Below are positions 18,680 through 27,148 of a stretch of 64,000 nucleotides of DNA, piece by piece. Both the position numbers and the translations under genes were made by a program. The notes below the pieces were generated by a model that saw only the letters and a program-made list of their open reading frames with translations, was not told the origin of the DNA and searched no databases. Every line of letters begins with the position of its first letter. The stretch's first letter is position 1. Source of the stretch: Streptacidiphilus jiangxiensis (GTDB taxonomy: Bacteria; Actinomycetota; Actinomycetes; Streptomycetales; Streptomycetaceae); NCBI RefSeq assembly GCF_900109465.1, contig NZ_FOAZ01000025.1, forward strand, positions 1 through 64,000, in the 5' to 3' direction.

Positions 18680-20269
18680 ATGAGTTCCCTCACCGACGAA
18701 TTCCACGTCTTCGACACCACGCTGCGCGACGGCGCGCAGCGCGAGGGCATCAACCTCACCGTCGCGGACAAGCTCGCCATCGCCCGCTACCTGGACGAGT
18801 TCGGCGTGGGCTTCATCGAGGGCGGCTGGCCGGGCGCCAACCCGCGCGACACCGAGTTCTTCGCGCGCGCGAAGAACGAACTGAAGCTGGAGAACGCCCA
18901 GCTGGTGGCCTTCGGCGCGACCCGCCGAGCCGGTGGCACCGCGGCGGACGACGCGCAGCTGCAGGCACTGGTCGCCTCCGGCGCGCCGGTGGTGACGCTG
19001 GTCGCCAAGTCCCACGACCGCCACGTCGAGCTGGCGCTGCGTACCACGCTGGAGGAGAACCTCGCCATGGTCCGCGACAGCGTCGCGTACCTGCGGTCCC
19101 AGGGCCGCCGCGTGTTCATCGACTGCGAGCACTTCTTCGACGGCTACAAGGCCAACCGCGCCTACGCGCTCTCCGTCGTGCGTGCCGCGCACGAGGCGGG
19201 CGCGGACGTGGTGGTGCTGTGCGACACCAACGGCGGCATGCTGCCCGGCGGCGTCCGCGAGATCGTCGCCGACGTGCTGGCCGAGACCGGCGCGCGGCTC
19301 GGCATCCACGCCCAGGACGACACCGGCTGCGCCGTCGCCAACACCCTCGCCGCGGTGGATGCGGGCGCGACGCACGTCCAGTGCACCGCCAACGGCTACG
19401 GCGAGCGGGTCGGCAACGCGAACCTCTTCCCGGTCGTGGGCGCGCTGGAGCTCAAGCACGACCGGCGGGTGGTGCCCGCAGGCCGCCTCGCCGAGATGAC
19501 CCGCATCTCGCACGCGATCGCCGAGGTCGTCAACCTCACCCCGTCCACGCACCAGCCGTACGTCGGCGTCTCCGCGTTCGCCCACAAGGCCGGGCTGCAC
19601 GCCTCGGCCATCAAGGTGGACCCGGACCTCTACCAGCACACCGATCCGGCCCTGGTGGGCAACACCATGCGGATGCTGGTCTCCGACATGGCCGGGCGGG
19701 CCTCGGTGGAGCTGAAGGGCAAGGAGCTCGGCTACGACCTCTCCACCGACCGCGAGCTGGCCGGTCGCGTCGTGGATCGGGTCAAGGAGAAGGAGCTCGC
19801 CGGCTACACCTTCGAGGCCGCCGACGCCTCCTTCGAGCTCCTGCTCCGGGCCGAGGTCCGGGGCGCCCAGGAGCGCTTCTTCACCCTGGAGTCCTGGCGC
19901 GCGATCGCCGAGCAGCGGGCCGACGGCACGACCGCCAACGAGGCCACGGTGAAGCTCTGGGCCAAGGGTGAGCGCATCGTGGCCACCGGAGAGGGCAACG
20001 GCCCCGTCGACGCCCTGGACGCCGCCCTGAGGGCCGCGGTGGGCCGCTTCTACCCGCAGCTGGCCCGGCTGGAACTGACGGACTACAAGGTCCGCATCCT
20101 GGAGGGCCAGCACGGCACCGGCTCCCAGACCCGCGTCCTGATCGAGACCACGGACGGTGTGACCTCCTGGTCGACCGTCGGTGTGGCGGAGAACGTCGTC
20201 GGCGCCTCCTGGCAGGCCCTGGACGACGCCTACACCTACGGCCTCATCCGCGCCGGCCTCACCGCCTGA
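18680..20269 (+). CDS. cimA: Citramalate synthase (LeuA/HMGL-like family)
   Basis: 529 aa. It starts at ATG 18680 with AGGAG 11 nt upstream. The N-terminal TIM barrel of the alpha-isopropylmalate synthase/homocitrate synthase family has DTTLRDGAQREGINLTVADK (residues about 12-31) and the metal site HAQDDTGCAVAN (near 214). The C-terminal LeuA-type allosteric domain (about 390-529) ends the protein. Members of this subgroup condense pyruvate with acetyl-CoA to (R)-citramalate, the first step of the threonine-independent route to isoleucine. The predicted Ile-codon attenuator upstream agrees with that. It might instead be a second 2-isopropylmalate synthase, but the sequence type argues for citramalate. 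Confidence 0.88.
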   Translation: MSSLTDEFHVFDTTLRDGAQREGINLTVADKLAIARYLDEFGVGFIEGGWPGANPRDTEFFARAKNELKLENAQLVAFGATRRAGGTAADDAQLQALVASGAPVVTLVAKSHDRHVELALRTTLEENLAMVRDSVAYLRSQGRRVFIDCEHFFDGYKANRAYALSVVRAAHEAGADVVVLCDTNGGMLPGGVREIVADVLAETGARLGIHAQDDTGCAVANTLAAVDAGATHVQCTANGYGERVGNANLFPVVGALELKHDRRVVPAGRLAEMTRISHAIAEVVNLTPSTHQPYVGVSAFAHKAGLHASAIKVDPDLYQHTDPALVGNTMRMLVSDMAGRASVELKGKELGYDLSTDRELAGRVVDRVKEKELAGYTFEAADASFELLLRAEVRGAQERFFTLESWRAIAEQRADGTTANEATVKLWAKGERIVATGEGNGPVDALDAALRAAVGRFYPQLARLELTDYKVRILEGQHGTGSQTRVLIETTDGVTSWSTVGVAENVVGASWQALDDAYTYGLIRAGLTA

Positions 20270-20359
20270 GCGTGACCCCCTCGGGGGCCGCCGCCGCAGC
20301 GATCGCGGCGGCCTCCCGGGCCGCGGCCTCGGGCGATGGCATCACCGCCGGGGAACGAC

Positions 20360-20391
20360 GAAGGGCGCGAGGGGAGTTCCTCGCGCCCTTC
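20360..20391. terminator. Bidirectional terminator between cimA and the first conservon
   Basis: GAAGGGCGCGAGG and CCTCGCGCCCTTC make a perfect 13-bp stem with a GGAGTT loop, extended by outer ACGAC/GTCGT arms. It lies between the convergent ends of cimA and cvnD. Confidence 0.85.
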
Positions 20392-20413
20392 GAACGTCGT
20401 ACCGGCGTGCCGG

Positions 20414-21010
20414 TCAGCGCAGGCGGGCCAGCAGCGCGTGCTCGACGAGCGTGATCAGCGCCGACTTCGCGCTGTCGCGACGGCGGGCGTCGGTGGTGAT
20501 GATCGGGGTCTCGTGGCCGAGCTGGAGGGCCTCGCGGACCTCGTCCGGCGTGTGCGTCTGGCTGCCGTCGAAGGCGTTGATCGCGACGATGAACGGCAGG
20601 CCGCTGTTCTCGAAGTAGTCGATCGCCGGGAAGCAGTCGGCCAGGCGGCGGGTGTCCACGAGCACGACGGCGCCGATGGCGCCGCGGACCAGGTCGTCCC
20701 ACATGAACCAGAAGCGGTCCTGGCCCGGGGTGCCGAACAGGTAGAGGATCAGGTCCTCGTCCAGGGTGATACGGCCGAAGTCCATGGCGACCGTCGTGGT
20801 CGTCTTGCCGCTGACGTGGCTGAGATCGTCGATCCCGGCGGAGGCCGAGGTCATCACGGCCTCGGTACGGAGCGGGTTGATCTCGGAGACCGCGCCGACG
20901 AGGGTGGTCTTGCCCACGCCGAAGCCGCCCGCCACCACGATCTTCGCGGAGGTCGTGCTGCGGCCCCCGGTGGCGGCCGGGGCAGTCGGCCTAGAGCTTG
21001 CGAAGTCCAC
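20414..21010 (-). CDS. cvnD: Conservon CvnD-type GTPase, copy 1
   Basis: 198 aa, Ras-like G protein of the streptomycete conservon family. The P-loop is GGFGVGKTTLVG (near residue 28), switch region TTTVAMDFG and Walker B-like YLFGTPGQDRFW. The usual NKxD is degenerate (VAINAFDGS), as in other CvnD proteins. In characterised conservons, CvnD binds the membrane with CvnA, B and C and links a histidine-kinase-like protein to GTP state. Its start overlaps the end of cvnC by 20 bp. Last gene of the four-gene operon, before a bidirectional terminator. Confidence 0.93.
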   Translation of the reverse strand: MDFASSRPTAPAATGGRSTTSAKIVVAGGFGVGKTTLVGAVSEINPLRTEAVMTSASAGIDDLSHVSGKTTTTVAMDFGRITLDEDLILYLFGTPGQDRFWFMWDDLVRGAIGAVVLVDTRRLADCFPAIDYFENSGLPFIVAINAFDGSQTHTPDEVREALQLGHETPIITTDARRRDSAKSALITLVEHALLARLR

Positions 21011-21572
21011 TGAGCACCCTTTCGAGCAGTGTCACATCAGGCGTTCCGCCGGATTCGCCCCCGGCGGCGGGCTGGTGGATCGCGACCAGGCCGGATTCGG
21101 CCAGGTCCGCGACGAGAATGCGAGCCACACCCAGCGGCATGGACAGCAGGGCCGAGATCTCGGCGACCGACTTGATGTCCATGCACAGGTTGCAGATGCG
21201 TTGGTGTTCGGGGAGCAGCGAACCGATCCGCTCCGGAGCGGCCGTCGTGGAGACGAGCGCCTCGATGGCCAGCTGGTAGCGCGGACGGGTCCGGCCGCCG
21301 GTCATCGCGTAGGGGCGGATGAGGGGTTCCTCGTCGTGGTGCTCCGGCTCGACCGGCGCCTGGGGGCGCCCACCGTGCGGGGCCGACTGGGGCTGCCACT
21401 CCTGCGGCTGCTGGTCCTGCCAGTAGCCGGACTGCCCGGCGTGGGGCGCCTGGTCGTAACCGGGGTACCCAGAGGCCGGGGCGTAGCCGCCGGCGGGACC
21501 GCCGAACGCGTCATGGCCTGTTCCCGGATAGGCAGCGCCGTACTGGCCGTTCTGGTCCTCGGGCGGTGTCAC
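20991..21572 (-). CDS. cvnC: Conservon CvnC-type DUF742 protein, copy 1
   Basis: 193 aa from the GTG at 21572 (GAGGAGG seven nucleotides upstream). The first 75 residues are low-complexity Gly/Tyr/Gln/Pro. The DUF742 domain follows (EPLIRPYAMTGGRTRPRYQLAIEALVST to LLERVLSGLRKL) and has a winged-helix-like part (SVAEISALLSMPLGVARILVADLAESGLV). CvnC interacts with CvnB/CvnD in the conservon complex. Compared with copy 2 it has a much longer disordered N-terminus. Confidence 0.92.
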   Translation of the reverse strand: MTPPEDQNGQYGAAYPGTGHDAFGGPAGGYAPASGYPGYDQAPHAGQSGYWQDQQPQEWQPQSAPHGGRPQAPVEPEHHDEEPLIRPYAMTGGRTRPRYQLAIEALVSTTAAPERIGSLLPEHQRICNLCMDIKSVAEISALLSMPLGVARILVADLAESGLVAIHQPAAGGESGGTPDVTLLERVLSGLRKL

Positions 21573-21637
21573 GGTTCCTCCTCACGAACGATCTGGATGC
21601 GGACGCGGCTCGCTTGGCGTCAGGTGGTGACGCCGGT

Positions 21638-22060
21638 TCAGTGCAGAAGGCTGCCCTGGAGTTCGGCGCGCAGGGCCGGGGTGAGGACGGTGCCGGCACG
21701 GTCGACCAGCAGGGCCATCTCGTAGCCGACGAGGCCGATGTCGCTGTCCGGGGAGGCCAGCACGGCCAGGGCGGAGCCGTCGGAGACGGCCATGAGGAAG
21801 AGGAAGCCGCGCTCCATCTCCACCACCGTCTGTGCGACCTTGCCGCCCTCGAAGATCCGGGACGCGCCCTGGGTCAGCGAGGTGAGGCCGGAGGCGACGG
21901 CGGCGAGCTGGTCGGCGCGGTCGCGGGGGAAGCCCTCGGACATGGCGAGCAGCAGGCCGTCGGCCGACACGACCACGGTGTGCGAGACCCCGGGGGTGTT
22001 GTCGACGAAGTTGGTGATCAACCAGTTGAGGTTCTGGGCCGCCTGGCTCATCTGACTCAT
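21638..22060 (-). CDS. cvnB: Conservon CvnB roadblock/LC7 protein, copy 1
   Basis: 140 aa, roadblock/LC7 fold (NLNWLITNFVDNTPGVSHTVVVSADGLLLA). Roadblock proteins are GTPase partners or regulators, fitting the CvnD two genes downstream. It starts 6 bp after the end of cvnA. The sequence is almost identical to the copy-2 CvnB: I count three differences in 140 residues (Asn/Ser near 21, Ala/Ser near 75 and near 101). Confidence 0.94.
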   Translation of the reverse strand: MSQMSQAAQNLNWLITNFVDNTPGVSHTVVVSADGLLLAMSEGFPRDRADQLAAVASGLTSLTQGASRIFEGGKVAQTVVEMERGFLFLMAVSDGSALAVLASPDSDIGLVGYEMALLVDRAGTVLTPALRAELQGSLLH

Positions 22061-22066
22061 CTTGGA

Positions 22067-25000
22067 TCAACGCTCCTGGGGGTTGGTGCCGTACGGGCCA
22101 GAGCCCTGGTGGGGGGTGTCGCCCGCGTTGTGACCTTGCTGGATGCCGCGGCGCAGGTTGGTGAGCCTGCCCCGGACCTCCTCGGGGGAACGGGACAGCT
22201 GGGGCTGCGACGAGGGCAGATCGGGGGTGCCTGCGCCGTCGGGGTCCTGGAACTGACCGGGGAGCAGGTTCTGCTTCGGTACGCGGCGCGGCAGACCGGA
22301 GGTGGTGGTTCCGGCGCCGGACGCCTCACGGGGTGCCGAGGCGCTCGGCCCGGCGGCCGGCAGCGCGGCCGCGGGACGGCCGTGCGCGGGCGGCATGACC
22401 GGCATGGCGCTGGTGGTCTGACCGCTCTCCTTGGCGCCGGTGAACCAGTTGGGGCGCTCGCCACTGTCGCGGCCGCCGATCGCCCCGCCGCCGAGCGCGG
22501 CGCCCGGTCGCCGAGTGGGCAGACCGTTGGCGCCCAGGGCGGTCGGCTCCTGGCCCTGCGGGCTCTGCGGCGCGACGGGGCCGGGCTCGTAGGCCGGCGC
22601 GCCGGTGCCGTAGTGCTGCATGCCGGGGGTCGCCCCGGGGGTGAGGTAGGTGTCCTCGGCGTAGTCCGCACCGTAGGTCTCGTGCTCGGCCACTCCGGCC
22701 TCGAAGTGCTGGGCGGTGTAGCGCCCGGCCTCGTAACCGGCGTCCGGTGCCGGGTAGGACGGCGACGGCTGGTGGCCGCGCGCGTGGCTACCGTCCAGGT
22801 TCTGCGGGTGGCCCGACGCGTTCTCCGCGCCGAACCCCTGGGCGTAACCGGAACCGTACTGTGCGGAGTAGTCGGCGCGCGGCTCCGTCTCGAACTCCGA
22901 GCGGTACTCGGCGTCGAAGCCGTCGAAGGCCTGGGCGCCGTCGGCGTACTCCTGGCCGCCGTACTCGGGGCTGTACCCGTACTCGGCCGGAGCCGGGGTG
23001 CGCTCGTCGTAGGCGGGAGAGTCGCCCGACTCCAGCGCGACCTGCTGGCGGCGCTGGCCCAGGCGCAGCGAACGCTGCACCGAGTCGAGCGCGCTGCCCT
23101 GCTCACCGGCCTCCAGGGCACGGTCGTAGCGGCTGTCGTCGAAGCCGAGCTCGCTCGCGGTGCGCATGCCCGCCATGCCCGCGCCCTGCGCGGCCTCCGG
23201 GTAGATGCGGGAGACGGTGAACTGCTCCTCGGGCTCGACGGCACCGGCCGCCAGGGTCAGCCGCTCGGGCAGCATGACCAGCGAGGTGGTACCGGCGGAC
23301 TCGCCGGAGGGGCGCAGCTGGACGCGGATGCCGTGTCGCTCGGACAGGCGGCCGACCACGAAGAGGCCCATCTGGCGGGAGACGGAGGCGTCCACGGTCG
23401 GCGGGTCGGCCAGCTTCGCGTTGATCTCGGCGAAGTCCTCGGAGGTGAGGCCGATGCCCTTGTCGTGGATCTCGACCAGCACGCGCTGGTCGGGCAGGCG
23501 GGTCGCGGTGACGCGCACCTTGGTCTGCGGGCTGGAGAAGGTGGTGGCGTTCTCCAGCAGCTCGGCGAGCAGGTGCACGAGGTCGGTGACGGCGGGACCG
23601 ACGACGTCGGTCTCGGGTATGCCGGCCAGCTCGATGCGCTCGTACTGCTCCACCTCGGAGGCGGCCGCACGGAGCACGTCCACCAGCGGGATCGGCTCAC
23701 CCCAGGTACGGCCCGGGTCCTCGCCGGCGAGGACGAGGAGGTTCTCGCCGTTGCGGCGCATGCGGGTGGCCAGGTGGTCGAGCTTGAAGAGGTTCTCCAG
23801 CTGGTCCGGGTCGGCCTCGTTGTTCTCCAGGTCCGTGATCAGCGCCAGCTGGCGCTCGATCAGGCCGTGCGAACGGCGGGAGAGGTTGGTGAAGATCGCG
23901 TTGACGTTGCCGCGGAGCAGGGCCTGCTCGGAGGCGAGTCGGATGGCCTCGCGGTGGACCTCGTCGAAGGCGCGGGCGACCTCGGCGATCTCGTCCTTGC
24001 CGTTCACCTGGATCGGCTCGACCGTGAGGTCGACCTTGCCCGGGTCGGTCTTGGAGAGCTGGCGCACCAGGTCGGGCAGGCGCTGCTGGGCGACCTGCTC
24101 GGCGCCGTCACGCAGACGGCGCATGTTGCGGATCATCGAGCGGGCGACCAGAGCCGTCATCACACCGGCCAGCAGCACCGCGCCGAGCACGATGGCGGCG
24201 TTCATGATGGCGTCGTTGCGGGCCTTGGACGCCTGGTCCGAGGCCTGGGTCACCGCGTCGGCGACCAGCTTGCTCTCGACCGTGCGCAGTGCGTCGAAGA
24301 CGGCCGTGGTCTCCTGGCCCCACAGCAGCGGCGTGACGCCGGCCGCCCGGGCGTGGGCCGGGTCCGGCGCCGCCACCAGGATGTTGACCATGCCCTGGAT
24401 GTCCAGGGCCTTGCCCGACTTGGCGCCGCCACCCTGCGCGGCGGCCGCGCTCTGCTGGTTGGCGTTCTCCATGGCGGCCTGCACGTTCTGCAGGCCCTGG
24501 TTGAGCGCGGTGACGAAGGCCGGGTCGGCGGCGTTGGTGAACTCCTGCTGCGCGATGCCCTGCAGGTAGAGGTAGCTGAAGGCCTTCATCTGCTGGGTGA
24601 AGTACAGAGTGGTGGCCGCCGCGCTGGTGTTCGGCTTGTACTTCTCCAGCAGCATGTGCAGGACGATGGCGCGCTCGATCGAGTCGGCGTCCTTGGCCAG
24701 GGTGATCGCGTAGATCGCGCGGCCGTCGGAGTTGATGCTGCCGCCGTTGCTGAAGACCAGCTCGTTGTCGAGGCCCTGGAGCGCGGAGAAGAGGGAGGAG
24801 TACGCCTCTTCGGCCGTCGTGGTCGGCTGGCTGTAGTCCAGCTTGCGCAGCCCGTCGATCTTCGCGAGCTGCGGCTTGGCCGCCGCGATGCGCTCCTGGA
24901 CATGCCCGATGTTCGGCGCGTTCGCGGCCAGCGCCTCGAAGTTGGCGATGGCCGTGTTCGTGTTGTCCCGGAGTTTCTTCACCGTCTGGTCGAGCGGCGC

Positions 25001-25306
25001 GCTCGCCGCCGCCGAGCCGGGCTTCATCAGGTACGGGATCGAGCCGTCACGTTCCTGGTCGATGGCCTGCGTCACCTGGGTCGAGGCCTCGACCAGCTTG
25101 GCGACCTTCTGGGCGTCCTGGGCCTGCTGCCACGCGGTGTACGAGCTCTGCACCCGTAGGCCGGCGAAGGCGAGCGCCGCAAGGACCGGGACCAGGAGGA
25201 TCGCGATCAGCTTGAAGGGCAGGCGACGGTTGCTCAGGGAGAGCCGACCCGCAGGCCGGACCTGGGGCGCGCTTCCGGCGCCTGGAGCTGCCTCGTTGTG
25301 GCTCAC
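22067..25306 (-). CDS. cvnA: Conservon CvnA sensor histidine-kinase-like protein, copy 1
   Basis: About 1079 aa from the GTG at 25306 (AGAGG nine nucleotides upstream); a GTG at 25417 would add 37 residues. Two helices (about 28-50 and 365-390) bracket an extracellular sensor of the nitrate/nitrite-sensing (NIT) kind. A HAMP-like segment and a helical region come next, then a HATPase domain with LLENATTFSSPQTKVRV and IHDKGIGL. The last roughly 330 residues are disordered, rich in Tyr, Gly, Gln, Ala and Pro. The usual phosphoacceptor H-box is not obvious, as in other CvnA proteins. It likely senses an outside signal and passes it to CvnB-C-D. Confidence 0.92.
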   Translation of the reverse strand: MSHNEAAPGAGSAPQVRPAGRLSLSNRRLPFKLIAILLVPVLAALAFAGLRVQSSYTAWQQAQDAQKVAKLVEASTQVTQAIDQERDGSIPYLMKPGSAAASAPLDQTVKKLRDNTNTAIANFEALAANAPNIGHVQERIAAAKPQLAKIDGLRKLDYSQPTTTAEEAYSSLFSALQGLDNELVFSNGGSINSDGRAIYAITLAKDADSIERAIVLHMLLEKYKPNTSAAATTLYFTQQMKAFSYLYLQGIAQQEFTNAADPAFVTALNQGLQNVQAAMENANQQSAAAAQGGGAKSGKALDIQGMVNILVAAPDPAHARAAGVTPLLWGQETTAVFDALRTVESKLVADAVTQASDQASKARNDAIMNAAIVLGAVLLAGVMTALVARSMIRNMRRLRDGAEQVAQQRLPDLVRQLSKTDPGKVDLTVEPIQVNGKDEIAEVARAFDEVHREAIRLASEQALLRGNVNAIFTNLSRRSHGLIERQLALITDLENNEADPDQLENLFKLDHLATRMRRNGENLLVLAGEDPGRTWGEPIPLVDVLRAAASEVEQYERIELAGIPETDVVGPAVTDLVHLLAELLENATTFSSPQTKVRVTATRLPDQRVLVEIHDKGIGLTSEDFAEINAKLADPPTVDASVSRQMGLFVVGRLSERHGIRVQLRPSGESAGTTSLVMLPERLTLAAGAVEPEEQFTVSRIYPEAAQGAGMAGMRTASELGFDDSRYDRALEAGEQGSALDSVQRSLRLGQRRQQVALESGDSPAYDERTPAPAEYGYSPEYGGQEYADGAQAFDGFDAEYRSEFETEPRADYSAQYGSGYAQGFGAENASGHPQNLDGSHARGHQPSPSYPAPDAGYEAGRYTAQHFEAGVAEHETYGADYAEDTYLTPGATPGMQHYGTGAPAYEPGPVAPQSPQGQEPTALGANGLPTRRPGAALGGGAIGGRDSGERPNWFTGAKESGQTTSAMPVMPPAHGRPAAALPAAGPSASAPREASGAGTTTSGLPRRVPKQNLLPGQFQDPDGAGTPDLPSSQPQLSRSPEEVRGRLTNLRRGIQQGHNAGDTPHQGSGPYGTNPQER

Positions 25307-25527
25307 TCGACTCAACCTCTCGGCCGGGGCGGCCTTGTCGTGCATCCGGGGGTCATCCGGCGGTGGCTGGCATTTCAGCACGGGCGTATGGCCTTGGCCA
25401 AACACCCTCCGGTTCACAGGGATCCTGGAGTAAATGGGACATAAACACCCACGGACGGCGAATGCCCGCGCTGCGTTCTGCGCAGCGTGTGCACTCGCCT
25501 ACCGATGGTGAGAGCTGGGTGGGAAAT

Positions 25528-25560
25528 GCGTGTCGAACCGTTATAGAAAGTTCAACACGC
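25528..25560 (-). terminator. Hairpin after the second conservon
   Basis: GCGTGTCGAAC and GTTCAACACGC form an 11-bp stem with one mismatch, just past the cvnD copy-2 stop at 25565. A second perfect hairpin (CGCTGCG TTCTG CGCAGCG, 25469-25487) follows in the 258-bp gap before cvnA copy 1. The pair may end one operon and shape the 5' leader of the next. No long T-run. Confidence 0.5.
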
Positions 25561-25564
25561 AGTC

Positions 25565-26146
25565 TCAGCGCAGCCGGGCGAGCAGCGCGTGCTCGACGAG
25601 CGTGATGAGCGCCGACTTGGCGCTGTCGCGCCGCCGCGCGTCGGTGGCGATGATCGGCGTGTCCGGTCCCAACTGCAGGGCGTCGCGCACCTCGTCGGGC
25701 GAGTGCGTGGCGAAGCCGTCGAAGTTGTTCAGCGCCACCACGAACGGCAGGCCGCTGTTCTCGAAGTAGTCGATTGCCGGGAAGCAGTCGGCCAGGCGGC
25801 GGGTGTCGACCAGGACGACGGCGCCGATGGCGCCGCGGACCAGGTCGTCCCACATGAACCAGAAGCGGTCCTGGCCCGGGGTGCCGAACAGGTAGAGGAT
25901 CAGGTCCGCGTCGAGGGTGATGCGGCCGAAGTCCATGGCGACCGTGGTCGTGGTCTTTCCGCCGACGTGGGTCAGGTCGTCGATCCCGGCGGAGGCCGAG
26001 GTCATCACGGCCTCGGTGCGCAGCGGGTTGATCTCGGACACGGCCCCCACGAGGGTGGTCTTGCCCACGCCGAAGCCGCCCGCCACCACGATCTTCGCGG
26101 AGGTGGTGGCCCTGGTGGCGGTCGGACTAGAGCTTGCGAAGTCCAC
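25565..26146 (-). CDS. cvnD: Conservon CvnD-type GTPase, copy 2
   Basis: 193 aa from the GTG at 26146, which overlaps the end of cvnC copy 2 by 20 bp exactly as in copy 1; the longer open frame is spurious. P-loop GGFGVGKTTLVG, TTTVAMDFG and YLFGTPGQDRFW are identical to copy 1. The degenerate fourth motif reads VALNNFDGFA, so this copy differs mainly in the guanine-specificity region and the helix after it (about residues 140-170). Confidence 0.92.
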   Translation of the reverse strand: MDFASSSPTATRATTSAKIVVAGGFGVGKTTLVGAVSEINPLRTEAVMTSASAGIDDLTHVGGKTTTTVAMDFGRITLDADLILYLFGTPGQDRFWFMWDDLVRGAIGAVVLVDTRRLADCFPAIDYFENSGLPFVVALNNFDGFATHSPDEVRDALQLGPDTPIIATDARRRDSAKSALITLVEHALLARLR

Positions 26147-26501
26147 TGAGCACCCTTTCGAGCAGCGTGACATCGGGCGCGCCGCCGTTGTCGGAGGCGG
26201 CCGCAGGCTGGTGGATGGCGACCAGGCCGGCCTCGGCCAGGTCGGCGACGAGGATGCGGGCGACACCCAGGGGCATGGGGACCAGGGCGGAGACCTCCGC
26301 CACCGACTTCACCTCGCGGCAGAGGTCGACGATCCGCGCGTGCTCCGGCAGCAACGTCCCCGAGCGGTACGCCTGGGGCGTGCTGGTCACCAGCGCCTCG
26401 ATGGCGAGCTGGTAGCGCGGACGGGTGCGGCCGCCGGTCATCGCGTAGGGACGCACGAGCGGCTGCCGGGCGCCGCTCTGGCCTCCGTGCGGTGAAGTCA
26501 T
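26127..26501 (-). CDS. cvnC: Conservon CvnC-type DUF742 protein, copy 2
   Basis: 124 aa from the ATG at 26501, preceded by AGGAGGACTG, a nearly perfect ribosome site. The long frame upstream of it reads antisense through other genes. It is a DUF742 domain almost from the first residue (PLVRPYAMTGGRTRPRYQLAIEALVTS to LERVLSGLRKL), without the 75-residue disordered head of copy 1. It overlaps cvnD copy 2 by 20 bp and lies 218 bp after cvnB copy 2, an unusually wide gap for a conservon. Confidence 0.92.
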   Translation of the reverse strand: MTSPHGGQSGARQPLVRPYAMTGGRTRPRYQLAIEALVTSTPQAYRSGTLLPEHARIVDLCREVKSVAEVSALVPMPLGVARILVADLAEAGLVAIHQPAAASDNGGAPDVTLLERVLSGLRKL

Positions 26502-26616
26502 CAGTCCTCCTAGTGCTGCAGCGGCCGTCGTGCCTTTCCGCGGCGAGGGTGGGTGGTGCTGTCCGTGTCCGGAGCAATGTCCTGGCACGAGTGGCACCGG
26601 AGTGTACGGGGCCGAC

Positions 26617-26653
26617 GGCCCGTGAGTCCCGGCAGTGCCAGGATTCACGGGCC
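26617..26653. repeat. Long inverted repeat between cvnB and cvnC of copy 2
   Basis: GGCCCGTGA and TCACGGGCC are perfect 9-bp arms. The sequence between them also pairs in part (TCCnGG with CCnGGA), so the RNA could fold into one long hairpin. It sits in the 218-bp gap inside the operon and could reduce downstream expression, protect the upstream mRNA, or bind a protein near an internal promoter. Confidence 0.55.
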
Positions 26654-26719
26654 GAGGTGGCCCATGTCTCATTCGTCGGGTCCGTCGGGTTCGTCGGCTC
26701 CGCAAGGGCCGACGAACCC

Positions 26720-27142
26720 TCAGTGCAGCAGGCTGCCCTGGAGTTCGGCGCGCAGGGCCGGCGTGAGCACGGTGCCGGCACGGTCGACCAGCAGCGCCAT
26801 CTCGTAGCCGACCAGGCCGATGTCGCTGTCCGGCGAGGAGAGCACCGCCAGGGCGGAGCCGTCGGAGACGGCCATCAGGAAGAGGAAGCCGCGCTCCATC
26901 TCCACCACCGTCTGCGAGACCTTGCCGCCCTCGAAGATCCGGGACGCGCCCTGGGTCAGCGAGGTCAGGCCCGAGGCCACCGCGGCGAGCTGGTCGGCCC
27001 GGTCGCGGGGGAAGCCCTCGGACATGGCGAGCAGCAGGCCGTCGGCCGACACGACCACGGTGTGCGACACCCCGGGGGTGCTGTCGACGAAGTTGGTGAT
27101 CAACCAGTTGAGGTTCTGGGCCGCCTGGCTCATCTGACTCAT
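26720..27142 (-). CDS. cvnB: Conservon CvnB roadblock/LC7 protein, copy 2
   Basis: 140 aa, 137 of them identical to copy 1 by direct comparison. The three changes all give Ser in this copy (FVDS, KVSQ, LSSP). Roadblock/LC7 fold, predicted partner of CvnD. The near identity contrasts with the strongly diverged CvnA C-termini on either side and suggests recent duplication with gene conversion or strict selection. It starts 6 bp after cvnA copy 2. Confidence 0.94.
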   Translation of the reverse strand: MSQMSQAAQNLNWLITNFVDSTPGVSHTVVVSADGLLLAMSEGFPRDRADQLAAVASGLTSLTQGASRIFEGGKVSQTVVEMERGFLFLMAVSDGSALAVLSSPDSDIGLVGYEMALLVDRAGTVLTPALRAELQGSLLH

Positions 27143-27148
27143 CTTGGA

